From Sipunculus nudus (taxonomy: Eukaryota > Annelida > Sipuncula > Golfingiida > Sipunculidae), in contig CM049311.1 in NCBI GenBank assembly GCA_026874595.1, forward strand, positions 48,795,676 to 48,859,675: a DNA stretch of 64,000 nucleotides, written 5' to 3'. Position numbers and translations under genes: made by a program. Every line of letters begins with the position of its first letter. Within the stretch, counting starts at the first letter, position 1. Positions 46,960 to 59,011 of the stretch are shown here, piece after piece. Under the pieces are notes generated by a model. It saw only the letters and a program-made list of their open reading frames with translations, was not told the origin of the DNA and did no database searches.

Positions 46960-47427
46960 TCCTTGGGAACCTTAAATTAGGTCACAGTGACCTATATTCT
47001 GCAAGATATGTGAAAGTACATGATTCGAGCACTCTATATAAGACAGATTTGCATGGCTGGCTACAGTTGGACCTGGAAACTTTGATTTAAATAAGACCCT
47101 GGGAGCATCCTCTAAAACTTCTTGAAAACATGAAATAATATCACTGTGTCCTATATTCTGCTAGGTGTGTTAGTGAAAGAACATGATTTTAGCACTCTTT
47201 AAGTCAGATCGCCACAAATTGTAACTGTTTGATGAAGAAACTGCTAACCCAGCATGTAGGGAGTTCCTGGTATATTCTTCTTGGAAAGACTAAATAAGGT
47301 CAGTGTAACCTTTTTTTTAGGGGCTAGTGGGAAAATCCATGATTTTGAGCCTTTATAGAGTCATTTTTACCATTGTTCAAGGTTCCTTGAATTCAGCTGA
47401 GCATCATGACCCATGGGCAACTTGTTT
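46960..47427 (+). mobile_element. Family A subtype with ~150-bp modules, 3' part
   Basis: Modules with CTCCTTGG..ACCT.AAATTAGGTCA, TGACCTATATTCTGC and GAGCAC match those at 56491-57713. The end is CAGCTGAGCATCATGACCCA then TGGGCAACTTGTT. Confidence 0.75.
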
Positions 47428-50400
47428 TTTATATCATGATGATTGAGATGAATTGCAGAAATGAGTATGAAGTCTCACTCTCTGTGGAGACAACTCCAGG
47501 TGCTCTCTCATGTGATGCGGATATAAGAAAATACAGTGCTGTTTGATGCATCACTGTGCTTGTGCAGTAGGTCTGCTCAAACAAACCAGTTGCCATAGAA
47601 ATATGTCACATGGTATTGTTGGTTACATGAACCTTGATATGTAGCTGCTGCTGGCATGATTGGACCATTCATGGATCACTGACTCTCAAGCAATGGCATC
47701 ATTGTGTTTGGTGACTAGACCTTTTTACTACCATCGGTTGTTAATCACAGATCTGTCAGAATATTGTATCATGCTGATTATGAAAGAAGATTATTTATGA
47801 TGTTCTTGCCTTATATCTTTTATTACATTGTTGACAGGGAAATGGATTAGGGTAGCCATAAAAAGAAAAAAGAATTACACCTACATGATTAAGTCATCAG
47901 GATATTATAAGATCGACAGGGAAGGGCCTTATGCATACAGTAAAAAGGAAATATTTTATGGAAACAATAAAAAGGAGAAATAATATAAAAATGTTTATAG
48001 TTGCAATACATTATCTGCATGCTAGCCATTAAGTTTTCTGTCCACAAAATCTTGTGTTTAAAATGTATTTAAAAAAATGCTATCTTAAATAAAAATTTCA
48101 AATATTTTAAGATATCCTTTGTGTGTATGTGTAAATCACTGAGTTTCAGTTTGATTGCTATAAAGATTATTAACATTCATTATTTTTACGGAATATTTTT
48201 TCCCTCAGCTGACTGGAAGTTATTAAAGTTTTATAACAATGTTCCTTTGTCCACTGCCTTTCAGTTGATAGGTATATTGCTGCATGTGAGGCTATCTCGT
48301 GGTTAACATAATATTGAATAATTGTAACCATTAGACATAAAAATGTTTAAATTATATCCAGGAAGATCTTGGTGAAATCTCCTTTGAATCCAGAAAACTC
48401 TGAATTCCAGGCCAGGTAATCTCCAACAAGTATGTGGACATTTTGGTTATAATTAGAATAGGCTCCATGGTTCATAGCCAGTTAATTCTCTGAGCATCTT
48501 GACCTGTTGGTCGCTTAGAGTTAGCATTTGCACAAGTGACATGTCCATGCATACATGCTTTGTTACTAAATAGATAATAATTAATAGATTATAAAGTTAA
48601 AATATAAATATATTCCTTATTTATAAAACAGTAAATGTTACATCTTTGAAGTAGCTTAAGGAATAAGTTATATCTGGTTGGATTGCGGGTCATTTTTGTG
48701 AGGTGGTTCACTTTTAGTGAAGTGGTTATCTAAGCCAGAATTATTAGTTTCCTTAATGGTGAGCTTGATTGCAATCATTTGTTCACACACTCTGCAGTTT
48801 CTTAAAGAAGATTATGTTCAGGAAAATTGGAAAAGTCTGACAAGGAAGATTTTCTTTGAAACAGTGAGGCTTTGATATTAAAAGTCTTAAAAAGTAGTCT
48901 TGAAAATAGATCACTGATAAAAACACTAATAATTACACGAAGATGGAATGATATTTTTTATCAATTGACACTGTTATAAATTGCCTGGATTCTGGTAAGA
49001 TTACTGTCCTTGACTTGTGAAAATAGCTGCTTGAGAAAAAATAAAATGAGCCGATCCTTTAAACCTCAAGGTTGCATGGAGCTTTACTCAACTCTGCTAT
49101 TACAACAGAAGGATTTTCTGCCTCTGAAAGCTCAAGAGGAGCTGAAAACTTCAAAAGATATGGTCCTTTCTAATATAATGGTGACATTGTATGACTCTAA
49201 AAATTTACTGTAAGATGTTTTTCTTTACCTTTTTAGAATTTCAGGATGTTTAATTCTGAAAGAATCCATCCAACTAAAAAATACCATAAAAATGCATGCT
49301 GGGTAATTTGCAATTATATGACTGTTTGGAAATTGTTCAAAGCCAGCATGTATAGTTTTTGTTTTTCATTAGAATTCCTATATCTGCTTGCTAATTATAT
49401 CCCTGGGAGCAGGTTTGAAAAGAAACTGTACATCTTGGAACTCTTTTGTGTAAGAGACTGGCTGGCAATGTTAAATGTCATGCAAGCTAGGTTTTAATTT
49501 TTTGCAGCACACAAGACATCTAGGTCTTATTAATTTATAATATGTTTTACCCATAATAATTAAGCTCCAATGATGTCCTACTCCCTTAGTGTCTCCCTCT
49601 GCAGGGAAAGAAAAAGAAGGAAGACAGATAATAAGATTCTCCAATGTGACACATACATGCTCTTGACCAAGTTAAATGTGATACCAAGACAAGTAAGAGT
49701 GGCACCAAATGGCAAAGTAGCCAAATGCTACAAAGTATAACTCTCAAATTTCAGATTTATTATTTCAGTTCTGTTATTTTAATCCTTGGTCATAATGAAA
49801 ATGGATATAATGGTCATCTTTAGAAGGGAGGTTGATATACAAAGATAACAGCTTCAAGAAAAGTTGGTAGGGGCATGTGTGAAAATTTCATTTTCCAAGA
49901 AAAGTAAATGTAGATGTATTTGTTAATTAAAATACATTCAAGAGAAGTTTCCAGTTTAATATTATTATCATGTGACTATATAAAAGAGAGATGGTGACAA
50001 TCTGATATCTGCCGCTAGCACACAAACCCTGGGTTCATCAAGGGCGTAGATTTAATGGGATTAGCTTCACTTTATATCCGGGGCTAAGGTAATCTTACCC
50101 TTTTGGAGTTTTCCATCAAACTAATGAGATTAAAAAGACTTTACACCAGAGCACCCAATGACATCGGGGGAACTGGCTCATCGATAATGTCTGATATTAC
50201 GAAAGATGATCTGGCATTTGTTTGATATTGATCACCATAAAGGGCAAATGAAATGCCAACCTGTATTCAGATTTTACCGCTAATTGAGTTAAATGTATTG
50301 AAAGGAACAACAGACAATTGTAAAATTAAATACAGATCCAGATAACAGAAGAAGTGAAACAAGTTTTTGAATATAAAAAGTACAGTTTGAATATTTGCAA

Positions 50401-51834
50401 TGAATGTTTATACTGCCTTTTAATTTCCCTTGGTTTCCTGTTGTGTCTCAACTAGATATCTCAGGAAATAAAGGAATTGTGAAGGAAATGACTTCTACAA
50501 GTTATTTACCAGTGATTTCCTGTTGGGGTGGTAAGAGGGCAGTGGATACGCCAGTCCTGATGAGTTAATTAAGACCTGTGTTGGCATGCTGTTTGCTGCT
50601 GCATTTGAACTCTGCCATTATTTCTCTCCCTTCCTCTGTCTTATTTTGTGTTTTTGTACAAGATGACTAAAATAAGTTTCAATTGATTTCTGTCAAAACT
50701 TGAGAAGAGGGTAAAAAAATGGAAGAATTTCAGATTGATTTAGGAGAGGCATTTGTACTTAAGTCTTCATCATTTTACAAAATATTTGCCATTAGTGCTT
50801 ACACTGTCTTATTAGAGAAGATCTCAGTTAATATTGGAGATAGTCTGGATAAAATCTAATATTTGCATGTGTGTTCTGCAGTCTGGTTCTATATTGCACA
50901 CAGGTATGCTTGTGAAAAGCTCATTTGTTGGAGTGGATCAATAATTCATGAATTTCTTTTGACCATGCAGCTAGGAGAAAAGCTAATCATAAATTGCTCT
51001 GTTTTTTACTGCCTCAGTGACATGTATGGTCATGCAGTTATTACCATACACTAGTGATTTCTTGTTAGATGATCATTTTCTTGGTGTTTTAAATGTATTC
51101 ATTGAGGACAATCTCTTTAATGTATTTAATTATTCTTTCTGTGAGCAGCATTTTATCTGTCAGAAATTAATATTGTGGGAGACTGCTATAATCATAACCA
51201 ACCCTTACAGAAATCTGAACCTAAATTGTACCTATATGTGTATCTATTCTTTGCTTTATGTCAAGATGAATGTAATCTGAATGTAAAATGTACCGTGCAG
51301 ACATTATGAATATAATCTGACCAATGACCACTTACTTAACCTGAATTTCTATCCATGAACAGTTCCTGAATCAAACCCAAGATTTTTCACTGAGAGAAAT
51401 TTAAAATAAATTGTGCTGTATTTAACCCTGAACAGTATCCAATAATGCTCCATGAAATTATTTGGAAAGAATTAGAAAATGGCCAAAATTGGCCAAAATT
51501 GTACATTTTAATACCTTTAGAGAAGGGATAGCTATAGGCCCCCTTATGCTTAAAGAGGCCTCTTCTTATATCTTGCATCTATTAATTGAATATAATCCTT
51601 TGACAAAAATAGATCAGAAAACAGATCTCATGGTACAGTGCAGTACACAGGCTGTTCATTTTGTTTATTACCACATGTTATAACATGTGGGGTGGCCACT
51701 TAAGTAATCCAAAACATTCAACAAGGGTATCTGGTGGCAAGTAAAACTAACCGGAGTTTTGCTAATGTTGATTAGCAACTGATGGTATTTCAACCTCCGA
51801 ACATACACAACCAAACACCTTAAGGTGCATGTTT
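47428..51834. other. Long unique stretch without recognised repeats
   Basis: 4.4 kb without any family seen elsewhere in the window. A block at 50000-50300 has balanced composition and includes GGATTA (50058-50063, an Otx/Pitx-type core) and few simple repeats. A degenerate family A 5' end may lie at 48204-48270 (CCTCAGCTGACTGGAAGTTA). Open frames at 49010-49497 and 50863-51280 are of chance length. Freedom from repeats fits functional constraint but does not prove it. Confidence 0.35.
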
Positions 51835-51840
51835 ATTTTA

Positions 51841-52725
51841 CTGAATCTGTGAGCTTATGCCATGGTGCAGAGTTGTCTGTCCACCGTCTGCCATCGTCCA
51901 TCCGTCGTCTTCCATCCACCGTCTCCCGTCCACTGTTGTCCCTAAGTTAACACATGCTATCTCAAAGACCATTGGAGCTAGCAGCTCCAAATTTTATGGA
52001 AGAATTAGTTTCATATCAGTCTTTTTCGATTGAGCTTTTTTTGTTATCTCTGTTGATTTAGAATTTTTTTAAGGGAAAATTAATGATAGAACAACCTTTA
52101 AAAATCTTCTTCTCTGAAAATGTCAACCCAAGTTTTTCAATATTTCACAGAAATAATTCCAGAAACAATTTCTCTCATGTTTGTTCGAATGGTCCCAGTT
52201 TGATGATTTTTGGTTGAGTTACATGTTGCTGAAATTATGTCATTTTGCCAAATAAGCATACTAAAGTTACAATCTCAGAAATGACTTGAGCTATCATCAC
52301 CATATTTTATGCAGATGTTGATCACATGAGTCGTTTGAAATTTTAGTATTGGTCTTGCCACCTGCATTGACCTTTTCTGTACAGGGGTCATCTTTCATCA
52401 TAATTTCTCAGCATAAGCAGGAGCTTGCATCCCCAAATTTTATGCAAAAAACAGTCACATATCAAATGTTGTGGGACTGAGTGTTTTGTGGCGCCACGTG
52501 CATTAACTTACTGCAGGAAAAGCTAAAAAACCTTTGAAAATCTTCTTCTCTGAATTCATTCAGCCAAATAGTTGTTTATTTCAAAGAAGTGATCCCAGAG
52601 ACCAGCTCTCTCAATTTTGTTCAAATGGTTTTGGTTTGATTAATTTTTGCCGAGCTACAAAAATTGAAATTAGTCATTTGGCAAGTTAGCATACTAACAT
52701 AACAATCTCAGAATCAATAGAAGCT
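51841..52725 (+). mobile_element. Family C repeat
   Basis: It starts CTGAATCTGTGAGCTTATGC with a GTCCACCGTCTGCCATCGTC tract, then repeats the family C modules (TTTCACAGAAATAATTCC, TTTGTTCGAATGGTCCCAGT, GGCGCCACGTGCATTAACTT). Confidence 0.8.
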
Positions 52726-52779
52726 AGAATTTAATTTTTTTTTATAAAAATGTTTAGAATACTAAAAGATGCAGTCTTT

Positions 52780-53215
52780 TAATTTTTTAAAGGTCAAATA
52801 ATTATGCAAAAAAAATTTAAGTAAACTTGAACAAAGGCCACCTAAGAATCATTTTTGTGTATTGTTTCATTAATTGAAACAACAGTTTTGCAGAAGTAGA
52901 CTACTGCAGTGCTCAATTTAAAATAGGCTTACTTATGGCCTCAAGACCAACTTATGCCATCTATGACTCTACAAAAATCAATCCAACCTATTTTATACAA
53001 TTAGAAAACAATTCTATCCTAGAATATTCTAGTGAAAAAAATTAAACTATTCAGCTTGTAAGTTTCATATTAAAACATTTTTGATTACTTTAATTGGCTA
53101 AAATTACAAGGTATCTGACCATAAAAATAGGTGGCTGTAGGTGGCACCACAAAAACTGCAATTTAAAATATGAGTCACTTGACCAACATTTGCACAAAAT
53201 ATGTACATTGAGGTT
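52780..53215 (-). mobile_element. Family C repeat, 3' part, inverted
   Basis: The reverse complement matches 26440-26790: CTAAGAATCATTTTTGTG.ATTG, GTAGACTACTGCAGTGCTCA and AGGTGGCACCACAAAAACTG on the plus strand. It lies tail-to-tail with the preceding copy. Confidence 0.8.
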
Positions 53216-53576
53216 TATTAAGTTATTGGAGAAGTGGGTCCTTTTGTCACCTGGGGGAGACAGTGTTTAGTCTGTCATAGTCATCAGCAATTTCTGAGTG
53301 ATTTCTTCTGAATAAAATCCCTTTGAAACCATATTGAATATTTTTTTAATGAAATTGTGAATATTTCTGCAGATATCTTGGAACTGTTTGAAAATCAAAG
53401 ACCTGGACCTTGACCTTCAAGGTAAAAAAGTTGAAATATAAAAATTGTGAAACCCATAACTTTTGAAATTTATATATTGCATATATCGACATATACAACT
53501 TTTCCTCATATTTAAAATTCCTTTGACCTCTAGGTATTGCATGATTGAACTTGTTATGAATTCATTTGCATGTTAA
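53216..53576. other. Probable repeat remnant
   Basis: Phrases such as GACCTTGACCTTCAAGGT and CACCTGGGGGAGACAGTG suggest an old repeat, but no second copy is in the window. Confidence 0.35.
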
Positions 53577-54005
53577 TTGTCCCCCAGTTCCTCAGAACTT
53601 AGGACATTGATTTTGGTTTTCTGTCTGTCCATCTGTCTGTCTGTCTCTCTGTCCGTGCAGCAGGTTTTTGTTTCCATGTGATAACTTTCCTGAATGTTAT
53701 CCAATTTTATTCATATCTGGGTCAGTGATTGCTCTCATGCATACCATTGTTGTGATTGTTTTTGGAGTGTCTGTCTAAAAATTTATGATCAGCAGCTCAA
53801 AAAGAAACAAAAAAATTCCCTTTTGTTCCTAATTCACTACCAAAAATTTTGACAATTAAGTGGAGATATCTCTATGGGCCAATGAAAACTAAGACACACC
53901 CATTAAGACATTTGGAGACATCTTCAGGGGACTATAAAAAATAAAACAGATAGGCCAAGAAGTAGACAAAAAGAGTCAGAAGCGGGGAACATAAATTCAA
54001 CAAAT
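53577..54005 (+). mobile_element. Family B repeat
   Basis: GTCCCCCAGTTCC..AGGACAT start, (GTCT)n tract at 53622-53650, ATAACTTTCCTGAATGTTAT, GATTGCTCTCATGCATACC, GTTTTTGGAGTGTCTGTCT and the GCGGGGAACATAAATTCAAC end are all present in order. Confidence 0.85.
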
Positions 54006-54702
54006 CAGTTTGAACATTCATAAAAATTGCACATTAGCAATATTTGCATATTCATTTGCAAATTACAGTTGTGTGTTCTTAGATGCTCCAGTTACCAGTA
54101 TTATCCTGTGAAGAAGGCTGAACACAGATTGGCCAGCCTTGATCCCTCTGCAGGGTTACCTTTATGAAGGCCAGCACCTGCAGCACTGCAAGCAGGCTAC
54201 TCCTGCTGATATTTGATCAAGCTGTGAATCTTTTAGCGGGGACAGACACCACATAAATATCTTGCTAGCCAGCTGATTCCTTGGCACATTTTTAGTTCAG
54301 GAAGGACTCAGCACACCTTTAAAGAGACGGTGATTCATAATTCATACACTGTTTAAATCACCCAATGAATACGGCTAGGATAATTAACTGTAGATGGAGG
54401 GGTTGTATATTGCTGGTGGTGCCAGTAAACGATTTTGCTGAAACTCATGTTGTCACCTTGTGTGGATATGCCATTTAAAAGGTGCCCACAAAGTTCCATA
54501 ACCATGGCATTGTATAAAACCCTTCCCATGTGTCCCTGTCAAGATAACAAGATGTGGTTATGCTTAAAAACAGAGATTCCTTATGAAAATGCAAGAAAAA
54601 CAACAAATCTTATATATTAACCAACTTTCAGTAATTTAAAAAAAAGTCAATATTTTAATGCCTTAAGAGATCAGATAATTAATTTTCATTGTATCTGGTG
54701 AA
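54006..54702. other. Unique sequence, possibly regulatory at 54050-54420
   Basis: The first 400 bp is less AT-rich and free of recognised repeats, with AAAGAGACGGTGATTCATAA and AATTCATACACTG. No gene is seen. Confidence 0.35.
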
Positions 54703-55170
54703 ACACTTTTGCCAATACTTTGCTTTCATACAGGTTCTGCCACCATGCCACATGCTTGTTTCTGGTGAACTTCGAGAACTTCTCTGAGACCTCCGGACAG
54801 AACTTTTTGAAACCAAGCATAATTATAGGGTCACATGGGAACTGGTGCATAACATGGATCAATGACACCATCCATAATCACATATCCATAGAATACTTCC
54901 ATGGATTTAATTCAGGAGTGGTTTCAGGTTTCCCTGAAATTTTGCATGTCCATAGATCTAGTATGTCACTGTGTTGTACACATACATGTCTGGTGGTGCC
55001 ACTTGCATGGTTTCATCCTCTGCTGCATCTTGGGATACTTTGACTTATTTTGATGCCAGAAAGTTAGAGGACTGACACATCAGGAGACATTCCATGCCTC
55101 ACTTTACCCATGCCACTTTAATGGCCAGATACCTGTAGTTGCTTGATGACTGCCCATATTCTAGATTTTG
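54703..55170 (+). mobile_element. Family D repeat
   Basis: GAGAACTTCTCTGAGACCTC, TTGAAACCAAGCATAATTAT, GCATGTCCATAGATCTAGTA, CTGGTGGTGCCACTTGCATG and CATTCCATGCCTCACTTTAC occur in family order. The 5' hairpin is degraded. Confidence 0.8.
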
Positions 55171-55674
55171 AATCCTACCATTTAGTTGATGAAATGGATC
55201 ATACAATATCAAAAAATCATTTATAAGATATCTGTAAATATCAGACTATGCAGGATGCCAGGGTTAAACAAAAGCCATATTGAGCTGATCACCTTATAAA
55301 TATATGGAGTCAACTAGGATTATTGAATTTAGATATAGTGACAGATTATTTAACATTAAGTGTGATATTGTTAGTATAAATGTTGATTTATCATGATTAA
55401 TATTAAAAAAAAAATCACTTGGTGTTGTCTGTTATTTTCAGGAGAACAGTACTATTTTTGTGCAAATAGGATAATGATAAATTGTTGCATAATATATATC
55501 GATGTTGCTGGTCTGTTTTCAATAAATTTACTTGAGGAACTGGCTTTGAATTTTTTAAATGACATGTGCTGATGAGTATGGCTGTTACCATGCACTGGTG
55601 GCCAGAAATGTGAATGGCACAATGGCCTGGATGCTAGATTTGTAAATTTGCTTATATAGTGCAAAATCTCTTAC
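55171..55674. other. Unique AT-rich sequence
   Basis: No gene or repeat is recognised. Confidence 0.4.
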
Positions 55675-56060
55675 CTTTCTTCTCATGAACTGCTCCACCA
55701 ACCTTTACCAATTTTTGTTACATATATTGATCACATGACTGACATGATATTATCTCCTGCAGGTGGCGCTATCCCTGTTTTACAACATTCTGTGATCCAA
55801 AATGATCTGTTCCAATTTTCTCCAGATAAGTCAGTAATTAAGAAAGCTTAAGTTTTCAAATTACATATAAGGATTCCTTTCAGCTAGGGGAATTAAGTGA
55901 ATTCTCAGTTGAATGGAATTATTTTAAAATGATGTTTCCACAGATTTTGAATCATGCTGATCAAGAATTTTGTGCAAAACCTTTTGCCTATCTCATGAAC
56001 CAGTTCACCAGTCATTACCAAATTTAGCAGAGATGTTTGACGCCTGTGAAGTGAAATGGC
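55675..56060 (+). repeat. Family E repeat, two internal modules
   Basis: The phrase TCTCATGAACTGCTCCACCA.CCTTTACCAA recurs as TATCTCATGAACCAGTTCAC..CATTACCAAA about 300 bp later. A GCAGGTGGCGCTATCCCTG phrase like that of families C and D lies between. The style is that of the other modular repeats. Confidence 0.5.
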
Positions 56061-56490
56061 ATTTTCTGCTTAATCCTGAATCAGTCAGAAAATATTCAAG
56101 GGAAATTTAATTTGTGGGACTTGAATGTTTTTTTTTTCAAAATGACTTCTTCATGCAAATGAAAATGTTACCAATCCATCATTTTATGGTTTAAGATGTT
56201 TGCCTACTTAATGTTAAATCTAGTACCAAATATTCCAGCAACAACAATGTTGCAGGCATATTTCTTTGCCACAACCATTTCAACCACCAATTTTCTATAA
56301 CAACTTTCATAGTATTTCAATTTTACTTTCTTTTGATTAGTGAACAATTATCATGCACAATATTTGAGTAAGTGTAAGACTTGAACCTTGGATTTCTTGA
56401 TCAAATCTGTCTAGATCAAATTACATCACCCATCACTCCCAGGTCAAAACAGGGTCAAATGGATAACTAAAAACCCACTCATGTATTTCC
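56061..56490. other. Unique AT-rich sequence
   Basis: No gene or repeat is recognised. Confidence 0.4.
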
Positions 56491-57713
56491 TTTTTAGCTC
56501 AGCTGACTGTAAGTCATCTAAGCTATAGTGATCACCCTTTGTCTGGTGTCCGTCTGGCCATCCAGCAGTCTGGCCGTCCGGCCTGTAACAGGGCACAAAT
56601 CATAACCATTAGAACTAGAAACTTCTAACTGTACATCCAGGGAGATCCTGGGCAAATCTCCTTGAAATTAGGTCATGGTGACTTGTATTATGTGACCTAC
56701 AGGCCGAAAAAATGATTTTGAGCACCAAAACAGATGGGGCATAAATTGTATCCATAAGGCTTAGAAACTTCCTACCTGATATTTTGGGAGATCCTAGTCA
56801 AATGTCCTTGGAAATCTGAAATATTCTGCGACCTATAGGGAAAAAATGTCATATGAGTACCCTGAATTTCAGATGGAGACAAATCGCATATGTGAGGCCT
56901 AGAATCTTCTAACACAATATCCCAGGAGTTTTTAGGCAAATCTTCTTGGAAACCTGAAATTAGGTCACCATTTACTATATTTTGCAACCTATCAGAATGT
57001 CATTAGAAAAGAAGTCATATATGTGCACCCAGACAGTCAGTCATGGCACACATTGTATCTGTTAGGCCTAGTATCTTTATATGTAACTTTCTGAGGAGTC
57101 CATGGCCAGTGTCCTTGGAAAACTGAAATTAGGTCATGATGACCTATATTTTGCAACCTATCAGAAAAGATGTCACATAAGCACCCAGACAGTCAGACAG
57201 GGCACAAATTGTATCCATTAGGCCTAAATCTTTTAACACAAAATTCAGGGAGGTCCTAGAAAAGAAACCTGAAATTAGGTCATGCTGACCTATATTGTGT
57301 GACCTATGGGCTGAAAATAGTTATAAGCACCCAGACAGATTAGGCATAAATTGTACCTTTTTGCCCTAGACTCTTCATATATGATATTCAGGGAAATCCT
57401 TGGCATTTCTCCTTGGAAACCTGAAATTGGGTCATGGTGACCTATATTCGGCCAGCTATAGACCAGTAACATGACTTTTAGCATCCAGACAGACAGGGTA
57501 AAATTGTACAATTTTCCTTGGAACCCTCCATTGTGAAAACCAGGGGGTCCTGGGCAGGGTTCTATGAATCCTAAAATATTTATTTTCTGTCCATTTTTTT
57601 TAACCCTGTTACTTTAGCCATAGGATATTCTCACAGACAATATATAGCATTAATGAAAAAATGAGCATCCAGTCAAAATTAACTGAGCATCATGGCCCAT
57701 GGGCCGCTTGTTA
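56491..57713 (+). mobile_element. Family A subtype with seven ~150-bp modules, complete
   Basis: The 5' hairpin is TTAGCTCAGCTGACTGTAAG then TCATCTAAGCTATAG, followed by a GTCTGG/GTCCG tract. The body is a tandem series of about seven modules of ~150 bp, each with a GGGCA.AAATTGTATCC.TTAGGCCTA phrase, TCCTTGGAAACCTGAAATTA, GGTCATGGTGACCTATATT and AGCACCCAGACAG. The 3' end is ACTGAGCATCATGGCCCATG then GGCCGCTTGTT. The ends are those of family A but the centre differs from 10243-11273. Confidence 0.85.
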
Positions 57714-57734
57714 TGAAGTTCTTTGATTAACCAG

Positions 57735-57895
57735 ACATCGTGAACATGGTAAACACAGGGTGTGTTAAAGTGTCTTTCCTTCTGGGAGATGTGAGTAATC
57801 TGTACAAAGCTTACAAGTCTGTGGTCATTCACAGGAGTGCTATTGATTTTTTAATGGAAGTTCAGAACAACGTCCCTGCCCTCCATGAAGAAGAG
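57735..57895 (+). CDS. Candidate internal exon, unidentified protein
   Basis: An open segment of 161 nt lies between an AACCAG acceptor-like site and a GAG|GTGAGC donor. The frame reads IVNMVNTGCVKVSFLLGDVS, then NLYKAYKSVVIHRSAIDFLM, then EVQNNVPALHEEE, and ends on a codon boundary. It looks like an ordinary helical protein segment, with no low-complexity bias. Against it, the polypyrimidine tract is poor, and the family A repeat ends only 21 bp upstream (57713), so the exon would sit tightly against a transposon. An alternative acceptor is at 57757 (ACACAG). I do not recognise a family. The nearby stronger candidate exon is on the other strand, so at most one may be right, or two genes meet here. 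Confidence 0.25.
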
Positions 57896-58160
57896 GTGAG
57901 CAGGAGCCTGGGTTTACTTCCTTTGGTTTGGGTGTTATTTGAGTCACCACGTACCTTGTGAAGATCTTTTAACGTACAATAGTGTATAGAGTACATTAAG
58001 GAATTACACAATGAAGATACAATATTTGTAATTTAATTGGTCTTAAGGTGGTGGGTTCAGTGACCATGCAATCTCAGTGGCTATGGAAATGCATTTGCCC
58101 TCTCTTCCCATATGTTTGATCAAATGTAATAAAGACATGTCTTATCCTGATGTACATGAA
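57896..58160. other. Unique sequence
   Basis: No gene or repeat is recognised. Confidence 0.4.
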
Positions 58161-58345
58161 AAGGGAAGAATGAGAATCTGGGAAGATCCAGAATGAGAAT
58201 TCCAATTCTTCCCTGGAAAAACAAGAATCAAGAGATGGTCTGAAAGGATTCTTATTCTTCTTAGGAAAATGTAGAATTCTTTTTCTTCCTGGGATAAAAG
58301 AGAATCCTCCTGGGGAGGATTGATTGATAATTCTCATTCTCCTCA
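58161..58345. mobile_element. Fold-back element fragment, TGTCGAGGG family
   Basis: AAGGGAAGAATGAGAATCTG and GGAAGATCCAGAATG match the left arm of the elements at 33493-35350. The right side ends ATAATTCTCATTCTCC. The interior is lost, leaving about 185 bp of arm sequence. Confidence 0.75.
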
Positions 58346-59011
58346 CTGACCAATTGACCATCCATGGTGCTTCCATTGTCACCCCTCAAAAAAGAATACC
58401 TGCTCCTACTACTAAAAACAGAATTCTGGAAAATCTGATTGGGCACTGTGATTCTTTTAGCTTTCTTATCACTGCAAGAAGAAATACCCTATTCCTTATT
58501 GTATTCTATGGATAAGATTACAAATGAGCAGGTTACCTCTGATGTGACTATGCAGGATCTTATTCAATCAAGATAACTGCCAAACAGTGCTACACTGACA
58601 ATCAAAATCTGACAGCTTACCAGAGCCTTGAGCTTTCAGTAAGGCATCTCATACTGACTTTACACGTGTTATGAATATTGATGACTTTTTTAATTCCCCC
58701 GAGGGTCAGAACACAGCTATTGTTCACTTCTGTATTCATTTCACTCTCTTATTATGACAGTCTCTTGTTGTCTTGTTCAGATCACAGACTGTCCCTTGAT
58801 GTACGCCCAGGGTATTTGGCCAGGTTTATTGATGGCTGTGTGTGTGTGTGTGTGTGTGGTCAGGATTATTAGTTGCTGGAGTATCAAACCTTCATCTTAA
58901 CTCTTTGCATGATTAACATTTCTGTCATCAGACATGTTCTGCCGGCATGTATGATTATTTCAAATAATTCATATAATGAAATCTTGAGATTATTTCATGT
59001 AATGATGTAGT
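58346..59011. other. Unique sequence with a TG microsatellite
   Basis: A (TG)n run of 11 units is at 58837-58858. No gene is seen. Confidence 0.5.
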
